Shown here: piece by piece, positions 1-7,320 of the stretch | Position numbering within the stretch: position 1 is the first letter of the stretch | Layout of the letters: the number at the start of each line of letters is the position of its first letter | Source: Mucilaginibacter sabulilitoris | Lineage (GTDB): Bacteria > Bacteroidota > Bacteroidia > Sphingobacteriales > Sphingobacteriaceae | NCBI RefSeq assembly: GCF_034262375.1 | Contig: NZ_CP139558.1 | Location: forward strand, 1,302,001-1,366,000 | DNA length: 64,000 nucleotides | Reading direction: 5' to 3' | Made by a program: the position numbers and the translations under genes | The notes under the pieces: model-generated | Databases searched by the model: none | What the model was told of the DNA's origin: nothing | What the model saw: only the letters and a program-made list of their open reading frames with translations

Positions 1-527
1 AATACCCTGAAGTGCTGAGCGATTTGGACAATGGTATCCTCGACTTGATTATCACTCCCCATCGGGGCAATAATAAAAGTATTGAATACATTCCTTTCTC
101 CAAAGAGACTATTGTATTGGTAGCCGGTAAAAATACCGACACAACGTTATTTGAAAAATTGCGACAGCAAAACGATATGGCTGGATTACAGCAATGGCTC
201 ACCGGCCAGAAATGGTACGGCACAACCGGCGATATGGAACACTGGATAAGGTTCTGGTACGTTAATTTTAGTAAACGCCCCAATTTTAAGCCCAACTTTA
301 TTGTCCCTAATTTAAATTCTATTGTACGGTGTTTGAGCAGTGGCGAGGGCCTGGCGGTAATCCCTGATTTTTTATGCAAAAGAGAGATTGAAAACGGAGA
401 GGTAAAGCTGATATGGGAGGGCAGGCAAAAAATTGAGAATACGCTTCATTTTGCCATGCGCAAGAAAACCATTTACGACAAAGAAATTAATACCATTAAG
501 GAAATTTTTGTGAAAGAGATGGCGTAA
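1..527 (+). CDS. LysR-family regulator, 3' part (substrate-binding domain)
   Basis: The reading frame is open from the left edge, so this is the C-terminal part of a longer gene. The first in-frame start-like codon (GTG at 12) lies inside the domain. The visible ~175 residues look like the LysR effector-binding fold: a 'NGILDLIITP' strand near the edge, an EYIPF segment that begins the second lobe, and the typical 'SGEGLAVIPDFLCKREIENGEVKLIWEG' region (quoted residues shared with LysR C-termini are SGEGLAVIPDFL). The DNA-binding half is off the window. It faces the aldehyde dehydrogenase tail to tail, so nothing here shows which genes it controls. The family call is fairly safe; the effector is unknown. 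Confidence 0.8.
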   Translation, partial: YPEVLSDLDNGILDLIITPHRGNNKSIEYIPFSKETIVLVAGKNTDTTLFEKLRQQNDMAGLQQWLTGQKWYGTTGDMEHWIRFWYVNFSKRPNFKPNFIVPNLNSIVRCLSSGEGLAVIPDFLCKREIENGEVKLIWEGRQKIENTLHFAMRKKTIYDKEINTIKEIFVKEMA

Positions 528-557
528 CCTCTGTGTATCGCCGTTTCGGGAACCAAT

Positions 558-606
558 AATAACCCCATCCAACCCTCCCCTTAGGGGAGGGTTGGATGGG
601 GTTATT
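558..606. terminator. Perfect 49-bp palindrome, bidirectional terminator
   Basis: Two 24-bp arms around a single central T (position 582) form a perfect inverted repeat rich in C and G, starting AATAACCCC and ending GGGGTTATT. It lies between two convergent genes and contains the stop codon of the aldehyde dehydrogenase at 602-604. A bidirectional intrinsic terminator is the simplest reading. The arm content (CCAACCCTCCCC) also looks like a dispersed palindromic element. Confidence 0.75.
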
Positions 607-2086
607 TCTTCCACTCGTTATCAACCAGGCGCCATATATTTAATGGGTTGGCATTTTGCAAAGCTAAGGGCAGCAGACTGTCCGGCCAGTTTTGGTAACA
701 TACAGGGCGTACCCAGCGTTTTACCGCGTTAATACCAACTGCTGTGAAACGGCTATCTGTAGTGGCCGGGTATGGCCCCCCGTGTACCATGCTTGCGCAA
801 ACTTCAACACCGGTTGGTACTCCGTTAAACAAAATTCTGCCGGCAATTGATGGTAACAGGTCCACCAGCTTTGTATGGCTGTTAAGATCATCAGCAGTGC
901 CCATCACGGTAACCGTTAGCTGCCCCGATACCGATTTTAATATGGTTACCAGCTCCTGTTCATCCTTACAGGATACCATAAGTGAATAAGGGCCAAATAC
1001 TTCTTCGTGCAGCAGTGGGTTTGCTAAAAATGTTTCGCCGCTTACCAGCGCAACGGTTGGCAGGGCTTCAATATCCTGTGCAGCAGTGGCGGCTTGCTGA
1101 ACCACTTTTACGCCTGCTTGTGCCAGAGCTGCGTGGCTCTTTTTTTCGTATGCGGAGTGAATGCCTGCATGCAACATTTTAGCAGGCTGCACCGCTTCAA
1201 TTCCGCTGCTTAAATGATCCAGAAAGCTATGCAGGGCAGGGCTTTCAACCGCCAGCAATAAGCCGGGGTTAGTGCAAAACTGACCCATTCCCAATGTAAT
1301 GGAGCCGGCGTATTGTGTTGCAAGGTCGGCGGCGTTTTTTTGCAGGGTATCTGGCAAAAATATAACCGGATTAATGCTGCCCATTTCTGAAAAAACAGGT
1401 ATAGGGTTTTTGCGCTGTGCCGAATAGTCAAATAAAGCTTTACCACCGGCTGTTGAGCCCGTAAAACCTACAGCGGCAGTATGGTCGGCTTGTACAAGGG
1501 CCTTGCCGCTTTCAAAAGAATTGCCATGAACGTGCTGAAAAACATCATCGGGCATGTTGCATTTTGCAATAGCCTTTTTGATAGCTCCATACACCATTTC
1601 AGATGTTTCGGCATGTGCCGGATGTGCTTTTACCACAACAGAACAACTAGCGGCCAACGCACTGGCGGTATCTCCACCTGCGGTTGAATAAGCGAACGGG
1701 AAATTACTGGCGCCAAAAACAACCACTGGTCCTAAGGGAATGAGCATTTTACGCAAGTCGGGCTTAGGTAACGGAGTTCTTTCGGGGTTTGCAGTATCAA
1801 TATTGGCCTCTACCCAACTGCCTTCGCGTAACATGGCGGCAAACATGCGTAATTGTGAAGTAGTTCGGGCCCGCTCGCCGGTTAGGCGAGGTATAGGCAA
1901 ATTGGTTTCTGCTGACGCTTTTTGCAGCAACTCGTCGCCAAGGGCCTCAATTTCATCGGCAATAGTGTCAATAAATGTACTTTTCTCTTCAATGCTCTTT
2001 TTTTGGAAGATCTCAAAGGCGGCGTGCGAGCGCTGCATTATCTGGTTTATTTCTTCAGTACTCGCTTCTTTAAAAGTATTAGCCAT
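602..2086 (-). CDS. Aldehyde dehydrogenase, 2,5-dioxovalerate (ketoglutaric semialdehyde) type
   Basis: NAD(P)-dependent aldehyde dehydrogenase of 494 residues. The fold signature GASNFPFAYS is at about 125-134 (Asn128 of the oxyanion hole), the general base Glu is in FSEMGS (Glu234) and the catalytic Cys in GQFCTNPG (Cys271). The overall pattern, with GERARTTSQLR near 70-80, resembles alpha-ketoglutaric semialdehyde dehydrogenases, which finish oxidative pentose, glucarate or hydroxyproline breakdown by making 2-oxoglutarate. The frame extends 20 codons upstream, but ATG at 2086 gives the normal N-terminus (MANTFKEAS). No other gene of such a pathway is beside it, so the natural substrate is open. 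A GntR regulator lies upstream on the same strand. Confidence 0.85.
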   Translation of the reverse strand: MANTFKEASTEEINQIMQRSHAAFEIFQKKSIEEKSTFIDTIADEIEALGDELLQKASAETNLPIPRLTGERARTTSQLRMFAAMLREGSWVEANIDTANPERTPLPKPDLRKMLIPLGPVVVFGASNFPFAYSTAGGDTASALAASCSVVVKAHPAHAETSEMVYGAIKKAIAKCNMPDDVFQHVHGNSFESGKALVQADHTAAVGFTGSTAGGKALFDYSAQRKNPIPVFSEMGSINPVIFLPDTLQKNAADLATQYAGSITLGMGQFCTNPGLLLAVESPALHSFLDHLSSGIEAVQPAKMLHAGIHSAYEKKSHAALAQAGVKVVQQAATAAQDIEALPTVALVSGETFLANPLLHEEVFGPYSLMVSCKDEQELVTILKSVSGQLTVTVMGTADDLNSHTKLVDLLPSIAGRILFNGVPTGVEVCASMVHGGPYPATTDSRFTAVGINAVKRWVRPVCYQNWPDSLLPLALQNANPLNIWRLVDNEWKK

Positions 2087-2326
2087 GATAGATATATGAT
2101 TGGTTATAATGATAAAACGGCAGGAGCCGGAAATAATTTTTAACAAATATATTTAATCAGGGTTCAATATGATTCACTGATACTATCCATTAATGCTATG
2201 ATTTTGGCATGTTTGGGTACGGATATAAATTATCTGGCTACTCACCATGCTAAAATGCCCGGAAGTTAACCCACGTCTATAGTGCTGCAGTAATAAGGAG
2301 TAAAGTGAGTGCCTGCTCAAGGTAAA

Positions 2327-3055
2327 TTAGCGGGTGCTTTCTACGGTATAAACAAAACTATCGGCCTTATAATAACCCAGGTTATATTCAATGGGTCTTT
2401 CGCCCTGGTCATAAACATATCTTTTTCTGAATAGCACGGGGCTGCCAATTGCAACCCTGAGTTTATCGGCAATAAAGGTACTGGCGGCTTTAGCGCTAAT
2501 CTCTTCTTTTGACAGGGTAGCAATAACAGAATGTTCCTGCTCCAGCATTTCATATAGGGGCCTTTTAAAATCTTCGTCGCCGGTAAGGCCAACACGCGGA
2601 TGAAAATAAGAGGCAAAATACACGAAAGGCTCATCTGAACGGCCACGTACCCGTTCCATTTTTAATATTTTCCGGTCGGTTTTTATTTCAAAGAATTTGG
2701 CCAATGCTTCATCCGGAAATACCCAGGTGACATGCAGTTCGAAGTTTTTGATAGGGATGCCCCTTAATGCCATTTCCTGCGAAAAGCTTAACCAGTTATT
2801 TGATTTTGAACTAACCGCGGCCTGGGCAACCTTTGTACCAAATCTTTTTTTACGAACCAGCAGTCCTTCAAAAACTAATTTATTAATGGCTTGTCTTAAA
2901 GTAGTACGCGATATGGCCAGTTTTTTGGCAAGGTCGACTTCGTTGGGTAAAAGTTTTCCTTCCTGATATTCGTCTTCTGCTATTAACTTTCTTAAAAGGG
3001 CTTCTGCCTGTATGTGTAGAGGAATTGGGCTTTTATGGTCTATAGCGTATTTCAT
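2327..3055 (-). CDS. GntR-family transcriptional regulator with UTRA domain
   Basis: A 242-residue protein with an N-terminal winged helix (about 10-76; LPNEVDLAKKLAISRTTLRQAINKL carries the recognition helix SRTTLRQAI) and a C-terminal UTRA effector domain (about 95-235) of the HutC/DasR subfamily. UTRA regulators usually sense sugar phosphates or amino-sugar metabolites. The gene is divergent from the 604-residue phosphomannose-isomerase-like gene across 270 bp, so control of that gene and of itself is the likely job. Control of the downstream dehydrogenase is possible because it lies on the same strand 240 bp away. Effector not predictable from sequence. Confidence 0.88.
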   Translation of the reverse strand: MKYAIDHKSPIPLHIQAEALLRKLIAEDEYQEGKLLPNEVDLAKKLAISRTTLRQAINKLVFEGLLVRKKRFGTKVAQAAVSSKSNNWLSFSQEMALRGIPIKNFELHVTWVFPDEALAKFFEIKTDRKILKMERVRGRSDEPFVYFASYFHPRVGLTGDEDFKRPLYEMLEQEHSVIATLSKEEISAKAASTFIADKLRVAIGSPVLFRKRYVYDQGERPIEYNLGYYKADSFVYTVESTR

Positions 3056-3210
3056 TTATCCGAATAAGTTACAATGATAAGTATTTTTAACCAGCAAGTT
3101 AATTGTTGCTACATAAAGACGCTTTGGTTCGATATTTAGTACAATCCTTTACAATTATGATACGTAAAAATAAAATAATTTGAAAACTATTCTAATAAAG
3201 AAATTATTTA

Positions 3211-3315
3211 TATGTTTGTACATAATAATTTGATAAGCCTATCCTTGCCGAATTTCATTAATAACGGATTCCCTTTCCATAAGTTAATAGGCATAATCAG
3301 ATATGTTCATACATT
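3211..3315. promoter_or_regulatory. Two TATGTnnnnACAT sites, candidate GntR operators
   Basis: The GntR/PMI intergenic region has two similar partly symmetric 14-mers: TATGTTTGTACATA at 3211-3224 and TATGTTCATACATT at 3302-3315, the second only 10 bp before the start codon. Both have the TATGT-N4-ACAT form expected of a dimer site. Assignment to the adjacent GntR protein is inference. Confidence 0.4.
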
Positions 3316-3325
3316 ATTACAATAA

Positions 3326-5140
3326 ATGGATACTAATCAAACTAATACCCCTATACAGTACGGACCGGTTGATAGCCTGCTCCGTAAGACTTCTCAATTT
3401 TTAATGCCTGTAAAGTTAAACGGATTTAATACCCAGCAGGATGAATATAACATTTATCCGGTGCATTCCATGTCAACAGGCAAAATTTTTAATGGATATG
3501 ACTCACTTGCTCAATACATTATTAACCAAAAAACTGTAATAATTGATGGTTATACGGGTGTTTTCTGGAATAAGGTACAAGACGCGTTAAATAAATGTTT
3601 TACAGCAAAGGGTTTAACCATAAACTGGATAGAAACTTCGGCTTATTTAAAACCGGCCGGGGATATTGATGTCCTGACCGAGCCTTTTTTAGGGACGTCT
3701 GATGCTGTGTGGGGAACCAAATGTACCTTGTCCCTTCATGACTTTTATGACCTGGATAAGCTAATCGGACAAGCACCAAATCAAGCGTATGATATCAATA
3801 TAGTCATGGGCACTGGGGCCTTCTTAATTGGATGGGATGTGCCTGTAATTTATATTGATCTGCCAAAAAACGAGCTGCAGTTCAGGATGCGAGCAGGCTC
3901 CATTACTAATCTGGGTACCAGCCAGGTAAAAGGGCCGTTTCAGATGTACAAACGCTTTTACTTTGTTGACTGGGTTTTATTAAATGCACATAAAAAACAG
4001 ATACTCGATAAAATAACAGTGATAGCAGACGGGCAATGGCCCGATGATATTAACTGGATGCACCAAACCGACTTTGTAGAAAGGTTAAACCAGATGAGCA
4101 AGTCGGTGATCAGGGTTAGGCCCTGGTTTGAGCCAGGCGCCTGGGGTGGGCATTGGATCAGGGAACACATTAAGGATATCAATAAAGATGTAGTTAATTA
4201 TGCATGGTCGTTTGAATTGATAGTGCCCGAAAATGGTCTGGTATTTGAAAGTGATGGTTACCTGCTCGAGGTATCGTTTGATTTCCTGATGTTTCATAAC
4301 AGGGAACAGGTATTAGGTAAGCATGCACAGCGGTTTGGCGATGAGTTCCCCATCCGTTTTGATTTTCTGGATACTTGTGATGGGGGTAATTTATCAATTC
4401 AGTGCCACCCTAAATTAAAATATATACAGGAAAACTTTGGGGAAACCATAACCCAGGATGAAACCTATTATATATTAGATTGCAAGGATAATGCCGAGGT
4501 ATATCTCGGTTTTCAGGAAGATATTGATGCCGGAGAATTTAAATCGGTGCTGGAAGCAAGTCAGGCTGAAAACAGCGAGGTGGACATTAAACATTACGTG
4601 CAGGCGCATGAAGCCAGAAAGCACGATCTGTTTTTGATTCCGAATGGTACTGTACATAGCGCTGGTGCCAATAACCTGGTATTGGAAATCAGTGCCACAC
4701 CCTATATTTTTACCTTTAAAATGTATGATTGGCTGAGGCTTGACCTTGATGGTAACCCCCGCCCCATAAACATTGACCATGCCTTTAATAACCTTGATTT
4801 TAGCCGCAAGGGGCAAAAGGTTCAGGATGAGCTTATTTCAAAGCAAACCGTAATACAACAGGGCGATGATTGGCAACTGGTGCACGTACCAACACACCGC
4901 GAGCATTTTTATGATGTGCACCGCATAGAGTTTGATACGGAGGTTAAGGCTGAAACAGACAATCAATGCCATGTAATGATGCTGGTTGAAGGATCGGCAA
5001 TATCGATAAAAACCGCCGACGGGACAGAACATGTTTTTGCCTACGCCGAAACTTTTGTAGTGCCCGCTGCTGCAGCATCATACATATTGACCAATTTGGG
5101 CCAGGGACGTGCAAAAGTTGTAAAAGCCTTTTTAAAATAA
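3326..5140 (+). CDS. Class I phosphomannose isomerase-like protein with extra N-terminal kinase-like domain
   Basis: 604 residues. The C-terminal two thirds, from PWFEPGAWGGHW (about 266-277), follow class I mannose-6-phosphate isomerases. Metal-site motifs are SIQCHP (357-362), the E of QDETYYILD (379) and the H of IPNGTVHSAG (444). It ends in a cupin-like domain with a second small barrel. Class I isomerases are usually 320-420 residues, so about 255 residues at the N-terminus are extra. They include VIIDGYTGVFW (71-81), placed like a P-loop but without GK[ST], then NIVMGTGAFLIGWDVPVIYIDLP (VMGTGAFLIGWD at about 160-171). This resembles uridine-kinase-type P-loop proteins that have lost nucleotide binding; that is inference. 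It is transcribed alone, opposite a GntR/UTRA regulator. The substrate is probably a hexose phosphate, but mannose-6-phosphate is not certain. Confidence 0.75.
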   Translation: MDTNQTNTPIQYGPVDSLLRKTSQFLMPVKLNGFNTQQDEYNIYPVHSMSTGKIFNGYDSLAQYIINQKTVIIDGYTGVFWNKVQDALNKCFTAKGLTINWIETSAYLKPAGDIDVLTEPFLGTSDAVWGTKCTLSLHDFYDLDKLIGQAPNQAYDINIVMGTGAFLIGWDVPVIYIDLPKNELQFRMRAGSITNLGTSQVKGPFQMYKRFYFVDWVLLNAHKKQILDKITVIADGQWPDDINWMHQTDFVERLNQMSKSVIRVRPWFEPGAWGGHWIREHIKDINKDVVNYAWSFELIVPENGLVFESDGYLLEVSFDFLMFHNREQVLGKHAQRFGDEFPIRFDFLDTCDGGNLSIQCHPKLKYIQENFGETITQDETYYILDCKDNAEVYLGFQEDIDAGEFKSVLEASQAENSEVDIKHYVQAHEARKHDLFLIPNGTVHSAGANNLVLEISATPYIFTFKMYDWLRLDLDGNPRPINIDHAFNNLDFSRKGQKVQDELISKQTVIQQGDDWQLVHVPTHREHFYDVHRIEFDTEVKAETDNQCHVMMLVEGSAISIKTADGTEHVFAYAETFVVPAAAASYILTNLGQGRAKVVKAFLK

Positions 5141-5221
5141 TATACATTTTACTCCTGTTATTCACAAATACGTTCAGGTTAACCTAATCACAAACACCAA
5201 ATTCATTTCAGAATGTTATAC

Positions 5222-5257
5222 AAAGGCCGGTGATTTGATCATCGGCCTTTTGTTGTT
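5222..5257 (+). terminator. Intrinsic terminator after the PMI-like gene
   Basis: AAAGGCCGGTGAT and ATCATCGGCCTTT form a hairpin with a TTG loop and one mismatched pair, followed by a T-rich run. It sits 80 bp after the stop codon of the isomerase-like gene. Confidence 0.8.
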
Positions 5258-5275
5258 TTTAACATGGCAATGTAA

Positions 5276-5300
5276 TTAAATGCAATTAAGTTGCATTTAA
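5276..5300. promoter_or_regulatory. Perfect inverted repeat, candidate operator of the flavoprotein gene
   Basis: TTAAATGCAA (5276-5285) and TTGCATTTAA (5291-5300) are exact reverse complements with a 5-bp spacer. The site lies 45 bp before the preferred start codon (5346) of the flavoprotein and has no T-run, so an operator is more likely than a terminator. No regulator gene is adjacent. Confidence 0.5.
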
Positions 5301-5345
5301 TTTATGACTTCTGTAATTTCAAATCGAAATCTAACTAACCATATT

Positions 5346-6254
5346 ATGAATGCAGAAATGGACTTTGATGTAATTATTGTAGGAGGCAGTTATGCCGGTT
5401 TATCGGCTGCTATGGCTTTGGGCCGCGCTCTCCGTAAGGTTTTGGTGATTGATGGTGGTAAACCCTGTAATCGGCAAACTCCCCATTCGCATAATTTTTT
5501 AACCCGCGACGGTGAAACGCCGGCCGCTATAGCAAGCATAGCAAAAGAACAACTGGCAAAATATACAACTGTTAAATTGGTTACTGATTTTGCTATAGAA
5601 GCATCAAAACTTGATGCAGGTTTTCAAATAATTACCCGTTCGGGAACAAACTATACCGCAAAAAAGATACTGTTTGCTACGGGCATAATCGACATAATGC
5701 CTGCTATTCCCGGTTTTGCTGAGTGTTGGGGCATTTCGGTATTGCATTGCCCATATTGCCATGGCTATGAGGTCCGTCATCAGCCTACCGGAATTTTGGG
5801 TAATGGCGATGCTGGTTTTGAGCTTGCAAAACTTATCAGCAACTGGACGAATGATATTACATTCTTCACTAACGGTAAATCAACCTTGTCTGCAGAACAG
5901 GAACAACTGCTCGTAAAGCACAACATTAAGATTATTGAAACCGAAGTACAGCAAATTGTTCATGATAACGGCCAGATCAAAAATATAATACTCCAAAATA
6001 ACGAAGCTTACCAGCTAACCGCCATGTATGCCAGGCTGCCATTTAACCAACACAGCGATTTGCCGCAGCAGTTTGGGTGCGACCTTACAAATGAAGGATA
6101 TATAGCGGTTGATGGTTTTTATCATACCAGCATACCTGGTATTTATGCCGCCGGAGATAATGCAACCATGGTGCGGTCGGTTGCCGTAGTTGTAGCTGCC
6201 GGAATGGTGGCAGCGGCTGCTATCAACAGGGACATGATTACTGAAGAGTTTTAA
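5346..6254 (+). CDS. NAD(P)/FAD-dependent oxidoreductase, thioredoxin-reductase-like
   Basis: Two-dinucleotide-fold flavoprotein of about 302 residues. The FAD-binding motif is near the N-terminus (DVIIVGGSYAGLSAAM) and the redox motif CPYCHGYEV sits in the middle, placed like the CxxC of thioredoxin reductases. The second nucleotide motif is GNGDAGFELA and the C-terminal FAD motif is IPGIYAAGDN. In soluble small relatives of this type the physiological acceptor is often not thioredoxin. The frame opens at 5304, but ATG 5346 starts close to the FAD strand and leaves the upstream palindrome in untranslated DNA, so it is preferred. It stands alone between terminators. Confidence 0.85.
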   Translation: MNAEMDFDVIIVGGSYAGLSAAMALGRALRKVLVIDGGKPCNRQTPHSHNFLTRDGETPAAIASIAKEQLAKYTTVKLVTDFAIEASKLDAGFQIITRSGTNYTAKKILFATGIIDIMPAIPGFAECWGISVLHCPYCHGYEVRHQPTGILGNGDAGFELAKLISNWTNDITFFTNGKSTLSAEQEQLLVKHNIKIIETEVQQIVHDNGQIKNIILQNNEAYQLTAMYARLPFNQHSDLPQQFGCDLTNEGYIAVDGFYHTSIPGIYAAGDNATMVRSVAVVVAAGMVAAAAINRDMITEEF

Positions 6255-6280
6255 AATATATTACCGGGGGCAGTAAAAGT

Positions 6281-6790
6281 TTACGCTTCCGGTAATACAA
6301 GATCATACCTTAATTCGGTTAGGGCTTTATCAAAGGCATGAGATACTTTTTCTTCGGTTAAACGGAAGCCGTATTTGGTGTATAAAAAAATGGCGGCGTG
6401 TTGCTCATTAGTCGTCCATAAATATGCCTTTTTGTAGCCAAGTTCACGCATATAGGCCATAAACTCATTCATCAGTTTTTTCCCAAGACCAACTCCGCGG
6501 TATTCTGGCAAGAAAATAAGATACCGGAGCTGAACTGATTGCCCGCGATGAAAACCTATCATGCACCCGATAATCTGATTATTATGCTCGCAGATCCAAA
6601 CCCTGTCTTTCACTGTATCGTATTTGCGGGCAAACTCCTGCAGGCCTTCCAAAACGTACCCTTCAAAATTTAAACCATACCCAAGTTCATGTGCATACTG
6701 TTTTCCGTGCATGTAAGCTATGTAACCCAGGTCGCCCGGCAACAATTCTTTTCTGAGTGTGATATTATCAAGATGTATAGCGGTCTCCAT
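6281..6790 (-). CDS. GNAT-family N-acetyltransferase
   Basis: 169 residues with the GNAT core: strand beta4 (QSVQLRYLIFLPEYRGVGLG) leads into the acetyl-CoA pyrophosphate loop EYRGVGLGKKLMNEF (around residues 92-106), and ends with AAIFLYTKYGFRLTEEK, the usual beta5-alpha4 segment. The acceptor is not identifiable. It begins 4 bp after the end of the MarR gene, so the two form an operon. MarR-GNAT pairs or fusions are common and fit a regulator plus the modifying or detoxifying enzyme it controls. Confidence 0.85.
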   Translation of the reverse strand: METAIHLDNITLRKELLPGDLGYIAYMHGKQYAHELGYGLNFEGYVLEGLQEFARKYDTVKDRVWICEHNNQIIGCMIGFHRGQSVQLRYLIFLPEYRGVGLGKKLMNEFMAYMRELGYKKAYLWTTNEQHAAIFLYTKYGFRLTEEKVSHAFDKALTELRYDLVLPEA

Positions 6791-6794
6791 TAAA

Positions 6795-7232
6795 TTAAGA
6801 TTGTTTTTTTAGAATATTCATTATGGCATTCATGTGGGTTACCAGTTCCTGCCGATCTGTGCTGTTCAAATTGGTGATCAGATCACTGATCTGTTTGTCT
6901 GATGCTTTGTTCAGCATGGTAAACTCCTGTATACCTTTTTCGGTTAACGAAATAAGCATGGCCCGTGCGTCATTACCAGATGAAGTCCTGGTTATTAAGC
7001 CATCCTTCTCCAGCTTTTTTAGTAGCCTGCTTAAATAGCTTTTATCAATATTCATAACCGTCATAATCTGCGAGGCCTGCACGCTTTTTCCGCTGTATAT
7101 TTCAAAAATGATGCGGCCTTCGGCAAGGGAATAAGCGCTATGTAGCAGGTGTTTGTCGAGCAAACCGATAATATCTGTATAAAACCGGTTGAACTTTCGG
7201 ATATCCGGAATGGGATCTTTTTCTTTAACCAT
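6795..7232 (-). CDS. MarR-family transcriptional regulator
   Basis: Winged-helix regulator of about 145 residues. The central segment ASQIMTVMNIDKSYLSRLLKKLEKDGLI is the MarR recognition helix region, followed by the wing with RTSSGNDARAMLISLTEKG. The frame opens at 7277, but that start would place a perfect palindrome in coding sequence. ATG at 7232 (MVKEKDPIPD) leaves the palindrome as promoter DNA. A -7-like TATCTTTG (complement of 7236-7243) directly abuts both the start codon and the palindrome, implying a very short or absent leader. Autorepression through the palindrome, together with the GNAT gene, is the likely circuit. Confidence 0.87.
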   Translation of the reverse strand: MVKEKDPIPDIRKFNRFYTDIIGLLDKHLLHSAYSLAEGRIIFEIYSGKSVQASQIMTVMNIDKSYLSRLLKKLEKDGLITRTSSGNDARAMLISLTEKGIQEFTMLNKASDKQISDLITNLNSTDRQELVTHMNAIMNILKKQS

Positions 7233-7243
7233 ATACAAAGATA

Positions 7244-7278
7244 AATGAATATAGTTGACTTTGTCAACTATATTCATT
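7244..7278. promoter_or_regulatory. Perfect 35-bp palindrome, MarR operator
   Basis: Arms AATGAATATAGTTGAC (7244-7259) and its exact reverse complement (7263-7278) flank a TTT centre. The site lies immediately upstream of the MarR start and next to TATCTTTG on the minus strand, so binding would cover the -33 region. The length and symmetry suit a MarR dimer, perhaps two overlapping half-site pairs. Confidence 0.72.
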
Positions 7279-7280
7279 GA

Positions 7281-7320
7281 AAAAAAGAAGACCGGCTTTT
7301 AAAGCCGGCCTTCTTTTTTT
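7281..7320 (-). terminator. Terminator between the copper operon and the MarR promoter
   Basis: GAAG-A-CCGGCTTT (7287-7299) pairs with AAAGCCGG-C-CTTC (7301-7313), flanked by an A-run on one side and a T-run on the other, so it can work in both directions. It overlaps the multicopper oxidase stop codon and ends copper-operon transcription just before the MarR operator. Confidence 0.8.
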
